A stretch of DNA of 33,788 bases from CALEUX01 sp037439945 (lineage in GTDB: Bacteria > Bacteroidota > Bacteroidia > Bacteroidales > Marinilabiliaceae). Below, in pieces: positions 8,846 through 16,112 of this stretch. The stretch covers positions 1 through 33,788 of the forward strand of contig JBBIVA010000022.1 of the NCBI GenBank assembly GCA_037439945.1, given 5' to 3'. The notes under the pieces were generated by a model that was not told the origin of the DNA, did no database searches, and worked only from the letters and a program-made list of their open reading frames with translations. A program made the position numbers and the translations under genes. Each line of letters opens with the position of its first letter. Positions within the stretch are counted from its first letter, which is position 1.

Positions 8846-9102
8846 ATTAAAATAATTTAAATTGAAGATACCTGTATTGATTAATTAACCCTATCATAAC
8901 TTTAAACTTTTAAAGAATGGTTATGAATTCTGTTTTTAAATGAGTTTCTTAAAGAATCTAAATGATTCAGGTCGTTCAAAATTCTATCAAACACATTATC
9001 AATAAATTGAATTAATTGATAATTTTTTTTTCGTTCGGAAATTGTAGTGTTAAGTTGCAATAGCTAATTTTAATTCAATCGGGAATCAAATAAAATGAAA
9101 TT

Positions 9103-9657
9103 ATGGAATTAATTAAAATTATGGAATCGAGGATTTCAGTTCGGAGTTTTAAGCCGGAGAAAATTGACCGAAAAACTGTCCTGGATGTTTTAGAGGCCGG
9201 AAGAATAGCCCCATCGGCTTGTAATTATCAACCCTGGGTTTTTATTGTAATTGATGAGCCAGAAATATTGAAAAAGCTTTACAATGCATACCCAAGAGAC
9301 TGGTTTGCATTGGTTCCGCAATTAATTATAATTTGTGGAGATTACTCAGCATCATGGAAAAGACCGGTTGATGGAAAGGAGCATTGTGATTTTGATATAT
9401 CAGTTGCAACTGACCATATTACATTAATGGCTACTGAAAAAGGGTTGGGAACTTGTTGGGTTTGCAATTTTAATCCCCATACAGTATCTAAAGTCCTTAA
9501 CCTACCTGAAAACATTAAACCACTTGTAATTCTTCCAATTGGTTACCCTGAATTTACAAATGATGTAAAAGAAAAAAAAAGGAAAAAAATTGAGGAAACC
9601 GTTTATTTTAATGGGTTTTCAACCGATCATAATTTAACCCCTGATTATATTGGTTAA
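9103..9657 (+). CDS. Nitroreductase family protein
   Basis: This 184-residue FMN-dependent oxidoreductase belongs to the nitroreductase superfamily, which reduces nitro groups, quinones or flavins with NAD(P)H in the cytoplasm. Family features are the N-terminal RISVRSFKPEKI phosphate-binding segment, RIAPSACNYQPW (around residues 34-45), a central GLGTCWVCNF (around residue 110) and the terminal PIGYPE that closes the FMN site. It is short, as for the compact single-domain members. ATGs at 9103 and 9121 are both possible; the first is used because it keeps the helical N-terminus. It converges on the minus-strand DUF6588 gene and shares the bidirectional terminator at 9836-9871. The physiological substrate is unknown. 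Confidence 0.88.
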   Translation: MELIKIMESRISVRSFKPEKIDRKTVLDVLEAGRIAPSACNYQPWVFIVIDEPEILKKLYNAYPRDWFALVPQLIIICGDYSASWKRPVDGKEHCDFDISVATDHITLMATEKGLGTCWVCNFNPHTVSKVLNLPENIKPLVILPIGYPEFTNDVKEKKRKKIEETVYFNGFSTDHNLTPDYIG

Positions 9658-9835
9658 TTCCTGGTTTTATAAAATAAGAATTGGTTAAACTGATTGCGAT
9701 TTTAATGAAATCTTATAATCTTTTTCTTAAACTATTAACAGGTTTAAGGCATTGTTCACTTAACTCAACCAGTGGTAATAATTAAAATCTAAACTACAGC
9801 CTATAAAAATGCCTGATAGTTGGGCGCAAATAATA

Positions 9836-9871
9836 AAAAACTCCCTAACTATCATTAATAAGGGAGTTTTT
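9836..9871. terminator. Bidirectional intrinsic terminator between convergent genes
   Basis: An 11-bp perfect stem (AAAAACTCCCT at 9836-9846 with AGGGAGTTTTT at 9861-9871), with a 14-base loop, is flanked by A/T tracts on both sides. It can therefore end transcription from the plus-strand nitroreductase and from the minus-strand DUF6588 gene. It lies 46 bases beyond the latter's stop. Confidence 0.85.
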
Positions 9872-9917
9872 ACGCTTTTTATTATGAAAGGGCTTTTAGA
9901 ACCTTGCAATTGTTTGT

Positions 9918-10901
9918 TTATCTGAAACTTATTCCAATCCCAACAGTGGCCATATTATATTCTCCGAAAGTATAATCGCCATGCAGGGCAATAATCCCCA
10001 TCCTTAAACGTAATCCAGCATTGGCATCAAAACCTGTTGTTTTATATCCAATCGAAATTGGATTATAGAAATTAACTGAATTAACCATGTAATCACCCTT
10101 AAGGGCAAAATCGCTTGTGGTTGTTCCGTAACCTACACCTGTATATATAGCTATAAAAGGAAAATTAGCACCAATAAGTAAACGGCTGGTAAAACCGGTA
10201 GCATCAATTTTTAACGATTGGTTTGTACCTGCATTATAAACAATGTTAATATCACTATCAAAATTAGTATAGCCAAACATAACTGATGTACTTAAAAACG
10301 GCACCCTTTTAACTACCGGAAGATACTCTTTAACACTATGCTTTAAACCAAAACCAAGCATTCTTACTTTACCGGCATCAGGAATTGAAAGTATGGGAAC
10401 AAACCTGGCTGAAATTTCAGTTTTTAAAGGTAACCCAACTCCGAGTTGTATAACAGGCATGGGGAATTTATCAAATCCGCTACCATTTGGAAGAGTTAAA
10501 ACATCTGCACCACCTAAAGTTAAAACCGGACGGGTTCTCATTTCACCGGCAACTGTTGGGGCTATGTTTATATCAGGATTTTTTAAACCCCAGGCTCTCT
10601 CCATTTGAGGCAGCAACGCAGCAACATCAAAGGTCGATGCTGAGGCCGGAGCAAGTCCCAAATTTATTCCTACTGTAAAATTGAATCCTGCTACTTTATG
10701 TACATCAGCCGAATTATACCAACCACCGTTTAATGTTTTTCCCAGAATATCGCCATAAGGTTTTAAATAAGCCTTTGATATAATTGTGGCATCCTTTACA
10801 CCAAGATCAAGGAACTCAGAAACATTTTTTTGCCCACTGGTTACATGTGACAAACTGATTCCTAATACTATTGCTATTAACAAACTCCTTAATGATTTCA
10901 T
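9918..10901 (-). CDS. DUF6588 family outer-membrane-type protein
   Basis: This 327-residue exported protein starts with a signal peptide of about 23 residues (hydrophobic core LLIAIVLGISLSHV, likely cleavage after TSG). The mature part opens with a helical segment (VSEFLDLGVKDATIISKAYLKP) and then GGWYNSADVHKVAGFNFTVG, the pattern I associate with DUF6588 proteins of Bacteroidota. Alternating hydrophobic strands and a terminal aromatic residue (GIGISFR) suggest an outer-membrane beta-barrel. No enzymatic motif is visible. It forms a single-gene unit ending at a shared terminator. Upstream, a repeat block with TTCATCCGTGTTTGTG (10950-10965) is shared with the region upstream of the SPOR-type gene at 21827. 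Function unknown. Confidence 0.75.
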   Translation of the reverse strand: MKSLRSLLIAIVLGISLSHVTSGQKNVSEFLDLGVKDATIISKAYLKPYGDILGKTLNGGWYNSADVHKVAGFNFTVGINLGLAPASASTFDVAALLPQMERAWGLKNPDINIAPTVAGEMRTRPVLTLGGADVLTLPNGSGFDKFPMPVIQLGVGLPLKTEISARFVPILSIPDAGKVRMLGFGLKHSVKEYLPVVKRVPFLSTSVMFGYTNFDSDINIVYNAGTNQSLKIDATGFTSRLLIGANFPFIAIYTGVGYGTTTSDFALKGDYMVNSVNFYNPISIGYKTTGFDANAGLRLRMGIIALHGDYTFGEYNMATVGIGISFR

Positions 10902-10932
10902 CTGAAAATATTTTTTTAATAAGGCCGGATGG

Positions 10933-10983
10933 AACCCGCGTGATGAATTTTCATCCGTGTTTGTGTTTAACGAATCATGCTCG
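10933..10983. repeat. Dispersed intergenic motif block, copy 1
   Basis: Positions 10933-10956 (AACCCGC, then ATGA-TTTTCATCC) match 22074-22097 with few differences, and the following GTTTAACGAATCATGCT resembles GTTTACGAACCATGCT in the second copy. The overlapping 16-mer TTCATCCGTGTTTGTG (10950-10965) occurs again exactly at 21918-21933. GATGAATTTTCATC within the block is self-complementary. The block lies 32-82 bases upstream of the DUF6588 start. Confidence 0.6.
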
Positions 10984-11471
10984 TTTCCTAATATTTAATT
11001 TTAAAATCTGGCAGGGTTAACCGAACCCGGGTTACCCGATAAACTCGTCCAGAATTTCAGGACTTGATTTCATCTTATTAAAATATAATTGGTTATTGCT
11101 CAAACTTTAAACACTTACATGAAAATTATCATCATAAAAAGTTATTAACGCGGTTGCATCAATTTAATAAATTTTTGAGCTAAAATATTTTTATTCTTTT
11201 ACTTATAAACAATTGTATTTTTAATAGTTTATTCACCCATTACGAAAATAAGAACTAAAAAGGTACATTAACGCCTATGATTTTTTTTTGCAAGTAAAAA
11301 TCTTAATAAAAAAGTTTAATAAACCATCGTATTGAATAAATAAGATGGAAAGCATATAGGTATAATATAATGATGTGTAAGAAATTCTTTGATTTATAAG
11401 CCACTCATGAGGCAATAAGGTATTGTTTCAGTAAAACTTAAGCATTACAAAGCAATGTTACATAACTTTGT
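10984..11471. other. AT-rich intergenic region left of the defence island
   Basis: No gene was recognised. Around 11022-11065 are several short palindromic strings (AACCCGGGTT, and GTCC/GGAC flanking AGAATTTCA), which may be further decayed repeat material. The rest is plain AT-rich sequence. Confidence 0.4.
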
Positions 11472-11482
11472 TTGTTGGCGTT
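11472..11482 (+). repeat. Left member of an 11-bp inverted repeat flanking the defence island
   Basis: TTGTTGGCGTT here is the exact reverse complement of AACGCCAACAA at 19771-19781. The pair brackets the whole XRE-helicase-KilA-N-methyltransferase operon, 8.3 kb apart. Beyond the 11 bases similarity fades quickly. It may mark the ends of the inserted segment, but 11 bases could also match by chance. Confidence 0.4.
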
Positions 11483-11579
11483 CATTGTAAAAAGACCCGG
11501 CAGCCGACAGAAACACAAAGGAATTTTTGCTTCATAAAAGACAAAGAAAAAAAGGAAACCCCGCCCACATTCAGGCACA

Positions 11580-11620
11580 TTTGGCTGCCCCAACACACGG
11601 GCCACCGCTTCGCAGCCAAA
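11580..11620. repeat. GC-rich stem-loop upstream of the defence operon
   Basis: TTTGGCTGC (11580-11588) pairs perfectly with GCAGCCAAA (11612-11620) across a 23-base loop. The surrounding 70 bases are clearly richer in C and G than the flanking DNA. The site lies before the promoter at 11655, so it is not in the operon's transcript. It may be an end structure of the island or the terminator or attachment remnant of a neighbouring cassette. Confidence 0.45.
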
Positions 11621-11654
11621 AGAGCCTTCATTTTTCCGACGCACCATTGCAGAT

Positions 11655-11705
11655 ATTGAAAATTTTAGCACTTTTGATAAATTTGTCAAAACAATAATGT
11701 CAAAA
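11655..11705 (+). promoter_or_regulatory. Defence operon promoter with probable XRE operator
   Basis: ATTG (11655-11658) is followed after 19 bases by TAAATTTG (11678-11685), an exact TAnnTTTG box; the XRE start codon is 20 bases further on. The inverted repeat TTTTGA (11672-11677) - 8 bases - TCAAAA (11686-11691) straddles the -7 box, and TGTCAAAA occurs twice as a direct repeat (11684-11691 and 11698-11705). A repressor bound here would block RNA polymerase, as with the controller proteins of restriction-modification systems. Confidence 0.65.
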
Positions 11706-11983
11706 TGAAATCATTTGGAGAGTACATACGAAGGAAAAGAGAAGAAAAGGAATTGCCACTAAGAAAAGTTGCAGCGGCACTTGATATTGACACTTCGATT
11801 TTAAGTAAAATTGAAAGAAACGAAAGAGCTGCTACAAAAGAAATGATTCCCATTCTTGCCGAAACATTAGAAAGACCAGAAAAAGAAATTGAAATTGAAT
11901 TTATACAGTCCGTAGTTGAAAGCAATCTTGGCGACTTGAAATATTTGAAAGATGGACTTAAAGAAATATTGAAAACTTTATGA
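11705..11983 (+). CDS. XRE-family (HTH_3) controller-like regulator
   Basis: This 92-residue DNA-binding protein has one helix-turn-helix of the Cro/C1 type: residues 1-60 (MKSFGEYIRRKREEKELPLRKVAAAL, then DIDTSILSKIERNERAATKEMI). The recognition helix is around TSILSKIERNER. The C-terminal tail (residues 61-92) is acidic/amphipathic and may dimerise. Its stop overlaps the helicase start in ATGA (11980-11983), so the two are translationally coupled. Small XRE genes at the head of restriction-modification operons usually encode controllers that delay or limit nuclease expression. The paired TCAAAA half-sites over its own promoter support autoregulation, which is an inference from position. Confidence 0.88.
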   Translation: MKSFGEYIRRKREEKELPLRKVAAALDIDTSILSKIERNERAATKEMIPILAETLERPEKEIEIEFIQSVVESNLGDLKYLKDGLKEILKTL

Positions 11984-14900
11984 GTAGTAAATTTTTTACC
12001 AACGAAGCCGATAACACTTTAATCAGCAAGATTGAAGGGATTTTTAAATACAGGAATATTCATTTTTTTGATGCTTTGGTTGGTTATTTTAGAGCGTCAG
12101 GTTATTTCAGAATAAGAAAATTTGTTGAAAAAGCTGATGAAATAAGAATTCTTGTAGGAATAAACATAGATAACTTAATACATGAAGCAAGTCAACAAGG
12201 TTTGCTGTTTGACAGTAATGCAGAAAGGGCACAAGATGAATTTTTCTTAGAAGTTAAGAAAAGCATTCAGGAGGCTGAATACGACAAGGATGTAGAGAAT
12301 GGAATGCTTCAACTAATATCTGATATTGTTAGTGGAAAAGTAAAGATAAAAGTACACCCCAAGCAAAATATCCATGCGAAAGTTTACATTTTCAGAGAAA
12401 AGGAAAAACATGTCCACGGTTATGGTTCTGTTATCACTGGTTCAAGTAACTTAACAGATGCAGGTCTTTCCAGAAACTTTGAATTTAATGTTGAACTAAG
12501 AGAAAATACTGATATTGATTTTGCGACAGAAACCTTTAACAAGTTATGGGAAGAATCGGTTCCGATTGCAGAAGAATACATTGAAAAGCTTCAAAAGGAA
12601 ACATATTTAAACGACACTTATACTCCATATGAAGTTTATTTAAAATTCTTGGTTGAATACTTCGGCAGAAGTATTGATTTTGACCCCAACTCAATAACCG
12701 ATTTGCCTAAAGGTTTTAAACGGCTTTCGTATCAGATTGATGCAGTAAATGATGGGTTTGCAAAAATGATGAAACACAATGGTTTCATTTTGGCTGATGT
12801 TGTGGGATTAGGAAAAACAATTGTTGCTACAATAATTGCCAAGAAATATTTTTATACAAATGGGTTTCCAACCCACCGTTCAAGAACCTTAATAATTGTA
12901 CCACCTGCTTTAAAAGAAAACTGGTCGGAAACAGTCGATAAATTCAGGCTTGACAATGTTAAAATAGTTACCAATGGAAGTTTGCATAAGGTTACAGACC
13001 CTGCAAAATATGACTTGATAATAGTTGACGAAGCACATAAATTCAGGACTGACACAGCAACCATGTACAATGAATTGCAGAAAATTTGTAAAACTCCAAC
13101 CAGACGAATTTTACCAAATGGGACTGTTGTTCAGAAAAAAGTAATGTTGGTTTCTGCAACGCCATTGAATAACCGCCCAGAAGATATTGCTAATTTGGTG
13201 TATCTATTTCAGGACAGCAAAAACTCAACACTCGAAATCGGAAATCTTCAAAACTTTTTCAGGGTTCAAATTGATGCATACCGTAAACTGAAAAATGAAA
13301 ACGATTTAAAGGCAGTACAAGCAAGTGTTAAGAAAATATACGAGAGAATCCGTACAAAAGTAATTGAACCGTTAATAGTTAGAAGAACAAGAACCGACTT
13401 GCTTGTACACAAGCAATACTCCGAGGATTTAGATAATCAGGGAATTAAATTCCCAATAGTGAAAGAACCTAAAAAGATATTTTATCAATTAGAACCACAC
13501 CTTGAAGCACTTTATGACAAAACAATATTTGTTTTAAGTGACGAAACACAGGGTTTGACATATAATCGTTACAGAGCAATTGGCTTTTTAAAGCAACCTA
13601 AAAAAAGCAAATACAAACAAGCCGATATGATTTCGGGACAACTTGCCCGTATTATGAAAACTTTGCTTGTAAAACGTATTGACAGTAGTTTTTTTGCATT
13701 TAAACAATCCCTTGAACGTTTTATGCTTGCAACAAAGGCAATGGTTACCATGTTCGAGAATGGAAAGATTTACATTGCACCAAACCTGCCTGTATCGGAC
13801 ATGATTAATGAAGGAAAAGAAGAAGAACTGCTTAACCTCATTATCGAAAAATCAATGGAAGACCCAACAATTGAAATTTGCGAACCCGATGATTTTGAGT
13901 ATAACTTTTTGTCAGGGCTGAAAAACGACTACGAATTATTGAAAGATTTGAATAATGACTGGAAAAAGATTACCGAAGACCCTAAACTTGAAGTATTTGT
14001 TGAGTATTTGAAAAAAACTTTGCTTAGTAAAAAAATAAATCCTCAATCAAAATTGGTTGTTTTTTCCGAAAGCAAAGAAACAACCGACTATCTGTTCAAA
14101 GAATTAACAAAACAGGTTAATTATCGCATTCTTGCCGTTGATAGTGATTCTCGTAAGGATAAAATGCCAATTATTCGTCAGAATTTTGACGCAAATCTTT
14201 TAAAGGCAGAACAAAAAGACGATTTCGATATTGTTATCTCAACAGAAGTATTAGCAGAGGGTATAAACCTGCACCGCTCCAATGTTATTGTTAACTACGA
14301 TACACCCTGGAACTCAACACGATTGATGCAACGAATAGGCAGGGTTAACAGGATTGGTTCAACAGCAGACGAAGTGCATGTTTATAATTTTTATCCAACA
14401 GCGAAAGTAAATAACGATATTGAACTGGAGAAAAAAGCAATCATGAAACTACAGGCTTTTCATGCTGCTTTAGGTGAGGATAGCCAAATATATTCGCCTG
14501 ATGAAGAAACCGAAACATTTGGTCTTTTCGACAAACAAATGGAGGAAGAAAAAGACGAAAAGCTAACTTATTTAATGATGATTCGGGATATAAAAGAGAA
14601 AAATCCTACACTTTTCAAACAAATAAAAAATATGCCTTTACGGGCAAGAGTTGGCAGAAAAAACGCCATTTTGAAAAACGGAACGATTTGCTTCATTAAA
14701 GACGAAAAACGAGATGCATTTATCTATGTTAAACCAAATAACGAAACGGAGGAACTAACATTCCTTGAAACAGTTCGCCAGTTTGAAGCATTTCAAAACG
14801 AAAAGGGTATTCCGTTACACACATTACACCACGAGCAGGTTCAAAAAGCAATTCAGGTTTTTGCCGATAAAATTGAAGATGAAAAAGCAAAGGATAAAAA

Positions 14901-15240
14901 AGTGGACACAACTCAGGGCCCAAATGAGAAAAATGCAATTGCTTACCTCGATGCAATGCTTCATTTGCCTTTTATCAATGACAAAGAAACTCAACTTATC
15001 ATTATAGCAAAAGAAGCTATTCGAAAAGGAAGATTTCAAAATTTACAGCGTGATATTAATAAACTGCACAAGGCAGTAAAAAAAGCACCTTTAAAACCTG
15101 TTATTATTCTCGAAAAAATTATTGGAATACTTAATAGTTACCCATTAAAGCAAGAGGAAGAAGAAATACACCAGGAAGTTCAGGTGATAAAACCAAGAAT
15201 TTTAAACCCTGAAATTATTATTACCGAAAGTTTTAATTGA
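11980..15240 (+). CDS. PLD nuclease-like / SNF2-type SF2 helicase fusion (defence)
   Basis: This 1086-residue protein combines two modules. The N-terminus has a phospholipase-D-type nuclease motif, H132-x-K134 (IHAKVYIF) followed by GSSN at 154-157 (ITGSSNLTDAGL); PLD enzymes of this kind usually work as dimers. From about residue 249 there is an SF2/SNF2 helicase: Q-like motif LSYQIDAV, Walker A ADVVGLGKT (272-280), DEAH (350-353), SAT (392-394), and, around 750-790, ISTEVLAEGINL and QRIGRVNRIGS (motifs V and VI). The last 250 residues carry no motif that I recognise. The arrangement suggests an ATP-driven DNA translocase with its own cutting domain. It overlaps the XRE gene by 4 bases and lies two genes upstream of an adenine methyltransferase, so it is likely the restriction half of the system. 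It lacks the SRA domain of SauUSI-like enzymes. Confidence 0.88.
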   Translation: MSSKFFTNEADNTLISKIEGIFKYRNIHFFDALVGYFRASGYFRIRKFVEKADEIRILVGINIDNLIHEASQQGLLFDSNAERAQDEFFLEVKKSIQEAEYDKDVENGMLQLISDIVSGKVKIKVHPKQNIHAKVYIFREKEKHVHGYGSVITGSSNLTDAGLSRNFEFNVELRENTDIDFATETFNKLWEESVPIAEEYIEKLQKETYLNDTYTPYEVYLKFLVEYFGRSIDFDPNSITDLPKGFKRLSYQIDAVNDGFAKMMKHNGFILADVVGLGKTIVATIIAKKYFYTNGFPTHRSRTLIIVPPALKENWSETVDKFRLDNVKIVTNGSLHKVTDPAKYDLIIVDEAHKFRTDTATMYNELQKICKTPTRRILPNGTVVQKKVMLVSATPLNNRPEDIANLVYLFQDSKNSTLEIGNLQNFFRVQIDAYRKLKNENDLKAVQASVKKIYERIRTKVIEPLIVRRTRTDLLVHKQYSEDLDNQGIKFPIVKEPKKIFYQLEPHLEALYDKTIFVLSDETQGLTYNRYRAIGFLKQPKKSKYKQADMISGQLARIMKTLLVKRIDSSFFAFKQSLERFMLATKAMVTMFENGKIYIAPNLPVSDMINEGKEEELLNLIIEKSMEDPTIEICEPDDFEYNFLSGLKNDYELLKDLNNDWKKITEDPKLEVFVEYLKKTLLSKKINPQSKLVVFSESKETTDYLFKELTKQVNYRILAVDSDSRKDKMPIIRQNFDANLLKAEQKDDFDIVISTEVLAEGINLHRSNVIVNYDTPWNSTRLMQRIGRVNRIGSTADEVHVYNFYPTAKVNNDIELEKKAIMKLQAFHAALGEDSQIYSPDEETETFGLFDKQMEEEKDEKLTYLMMIRDIKEKNPTLFKQIKNMPLRARVGRKNAILKNGTICFIKDEKRDAFIYVKPNNETEELTFLETVRQFEAFQNEKGIPLHTLHHEQVQKAIQVFADKIEDEKAKDKKVDTTQGPNEKNAIAYLDAMLHLPFINDKETQLIIIAKEAIRKGRFQNLQRDINKLHKAVKKAPLKPVIILEKIIGILNSYPLKQEEEEIHQEVQVIKPRILNPEIIITESFN

Positions 15241-15280
15241 AAACAGCTACTATGTACCACTCTGTTAAAAAGTTAGGAAA

Positions 15281-16111
15281 ATGGCAAAACAACAATCGAT
15301 AATTGTTCAGAACATTCCCATTCAGATTATTGCTGAAAATCAAACCGACTATATCTGCATTACCGATATGGCGAATGCAAAAGAAAACGAAAGCCGTGCT
15401 GCCGATATTATTAAAAATTGGATACGGAACCGCTATACGCTTGAGTTTTTAGGCACTTGGGAGCAAATGAACAACCCCGGTTTTAAAGTGGTCGAATTCG
15501 ACCACTTTAGAATGCAGGCAGGCTTAAACTCTTTTGTGCTAAGCGTTTCGGAATGGATTGAAAAAACAAATGCCATTGGATTTGTAGTGAAAAAAGGCAG
15601 GTATGGAGGAACGTATGCCCACAAAGACATTGCTTTTGAATTTGGTTCTGCTATTAGCGCCCCCTTTAAACTTTTTCTTATCAAAGAGTTTCAACGCCTT
15701 AAAGAAGACGAAAACGACCGTTTGAAATTAAACTGGAATTTTCAGCGTACTTTGGCCAAAGTGAACTATCACATTCATACCGATGCTATCAAAGAAAATT
15801 TAATCCCACAGGAACTCGATAAAAACCAAATTTCGTTTATCTATGCCAATGAAGCAGATTTGCTGAATATGGCTTTGTTCGGTAAAACGGCCCAGCAATG
15901 GTGAAACGAAAACCCTGAAGCCGAAGGAAATATCCGCGATATGGCAACCATTGAGCAATTAGTGGTATTATCAAATATGGAAAGTATTAATGCGATGTTG
16001 ATTCACCAGGGCTTACCGCAATCCGAAAGATTATTCCAACTCAACCATTTGGCCATAACCCAAATGAAATCGCTTTTGCAGCATAACCCCTCAATTAAAA
16101 AGTTAAAATGA
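15281..16111 (+). pseudogene. KilA-N domain protein gene interrupted by an in-frame TGA
   Basis: The first 207 codons (15281-15904) encode a KilA-N protein: IPIQIIAENQTDYICITDMA, then IIKNWIRNRYTLEFLGTWE and the GRYGGTYAHKDIAFEFGSAI block, a DNA-binding fold common in phage and restriction loci. A TGA at 15902-15904 follows TAQQW. The same frame then stays open for 68 codons to a TGA at 16109-16111, reading NENPEAEGNIRDMATIEQLV and SINAMLIHQGLPQSERLFQL, which has the character of the family's usual C-terminus. So a single nonsense change, perhaps CGA to TGA at a position that I expect to be Arg, has cut the gene. The product may be a 207-residue fragment or result from low readthrough. The restored end lies 1 base before the methyltransferase ATG. 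Confidence 0.8.
15902..15904 (+). other. Premature stop codon within the KilA-N gene
   Basis: TGA at codon 208 of 276. Coding character continues unchanged on both sides in the same frame, which argues for a point mutation rather than a true gene end. TGA also ends the XRE and helicase genes, so recoding of TGA is unlikely. Confidence 0.75.
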
Positions 16112-16112
16112 A

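Noticed and set aside
11438..11689. 83-codon minus-strand frame upstream of the defence operon
   Set aside because: No family resemblance; it covers the promoter and GC-rich hairpin region and has no plausible start context.
15902..15904. TGA as a sense codon (alternative genetic code)
   Set aside because: Other genes in the window end normally at TGA (XRE, helicase, M3 peptidase) and none of the other genes has internal TGA.
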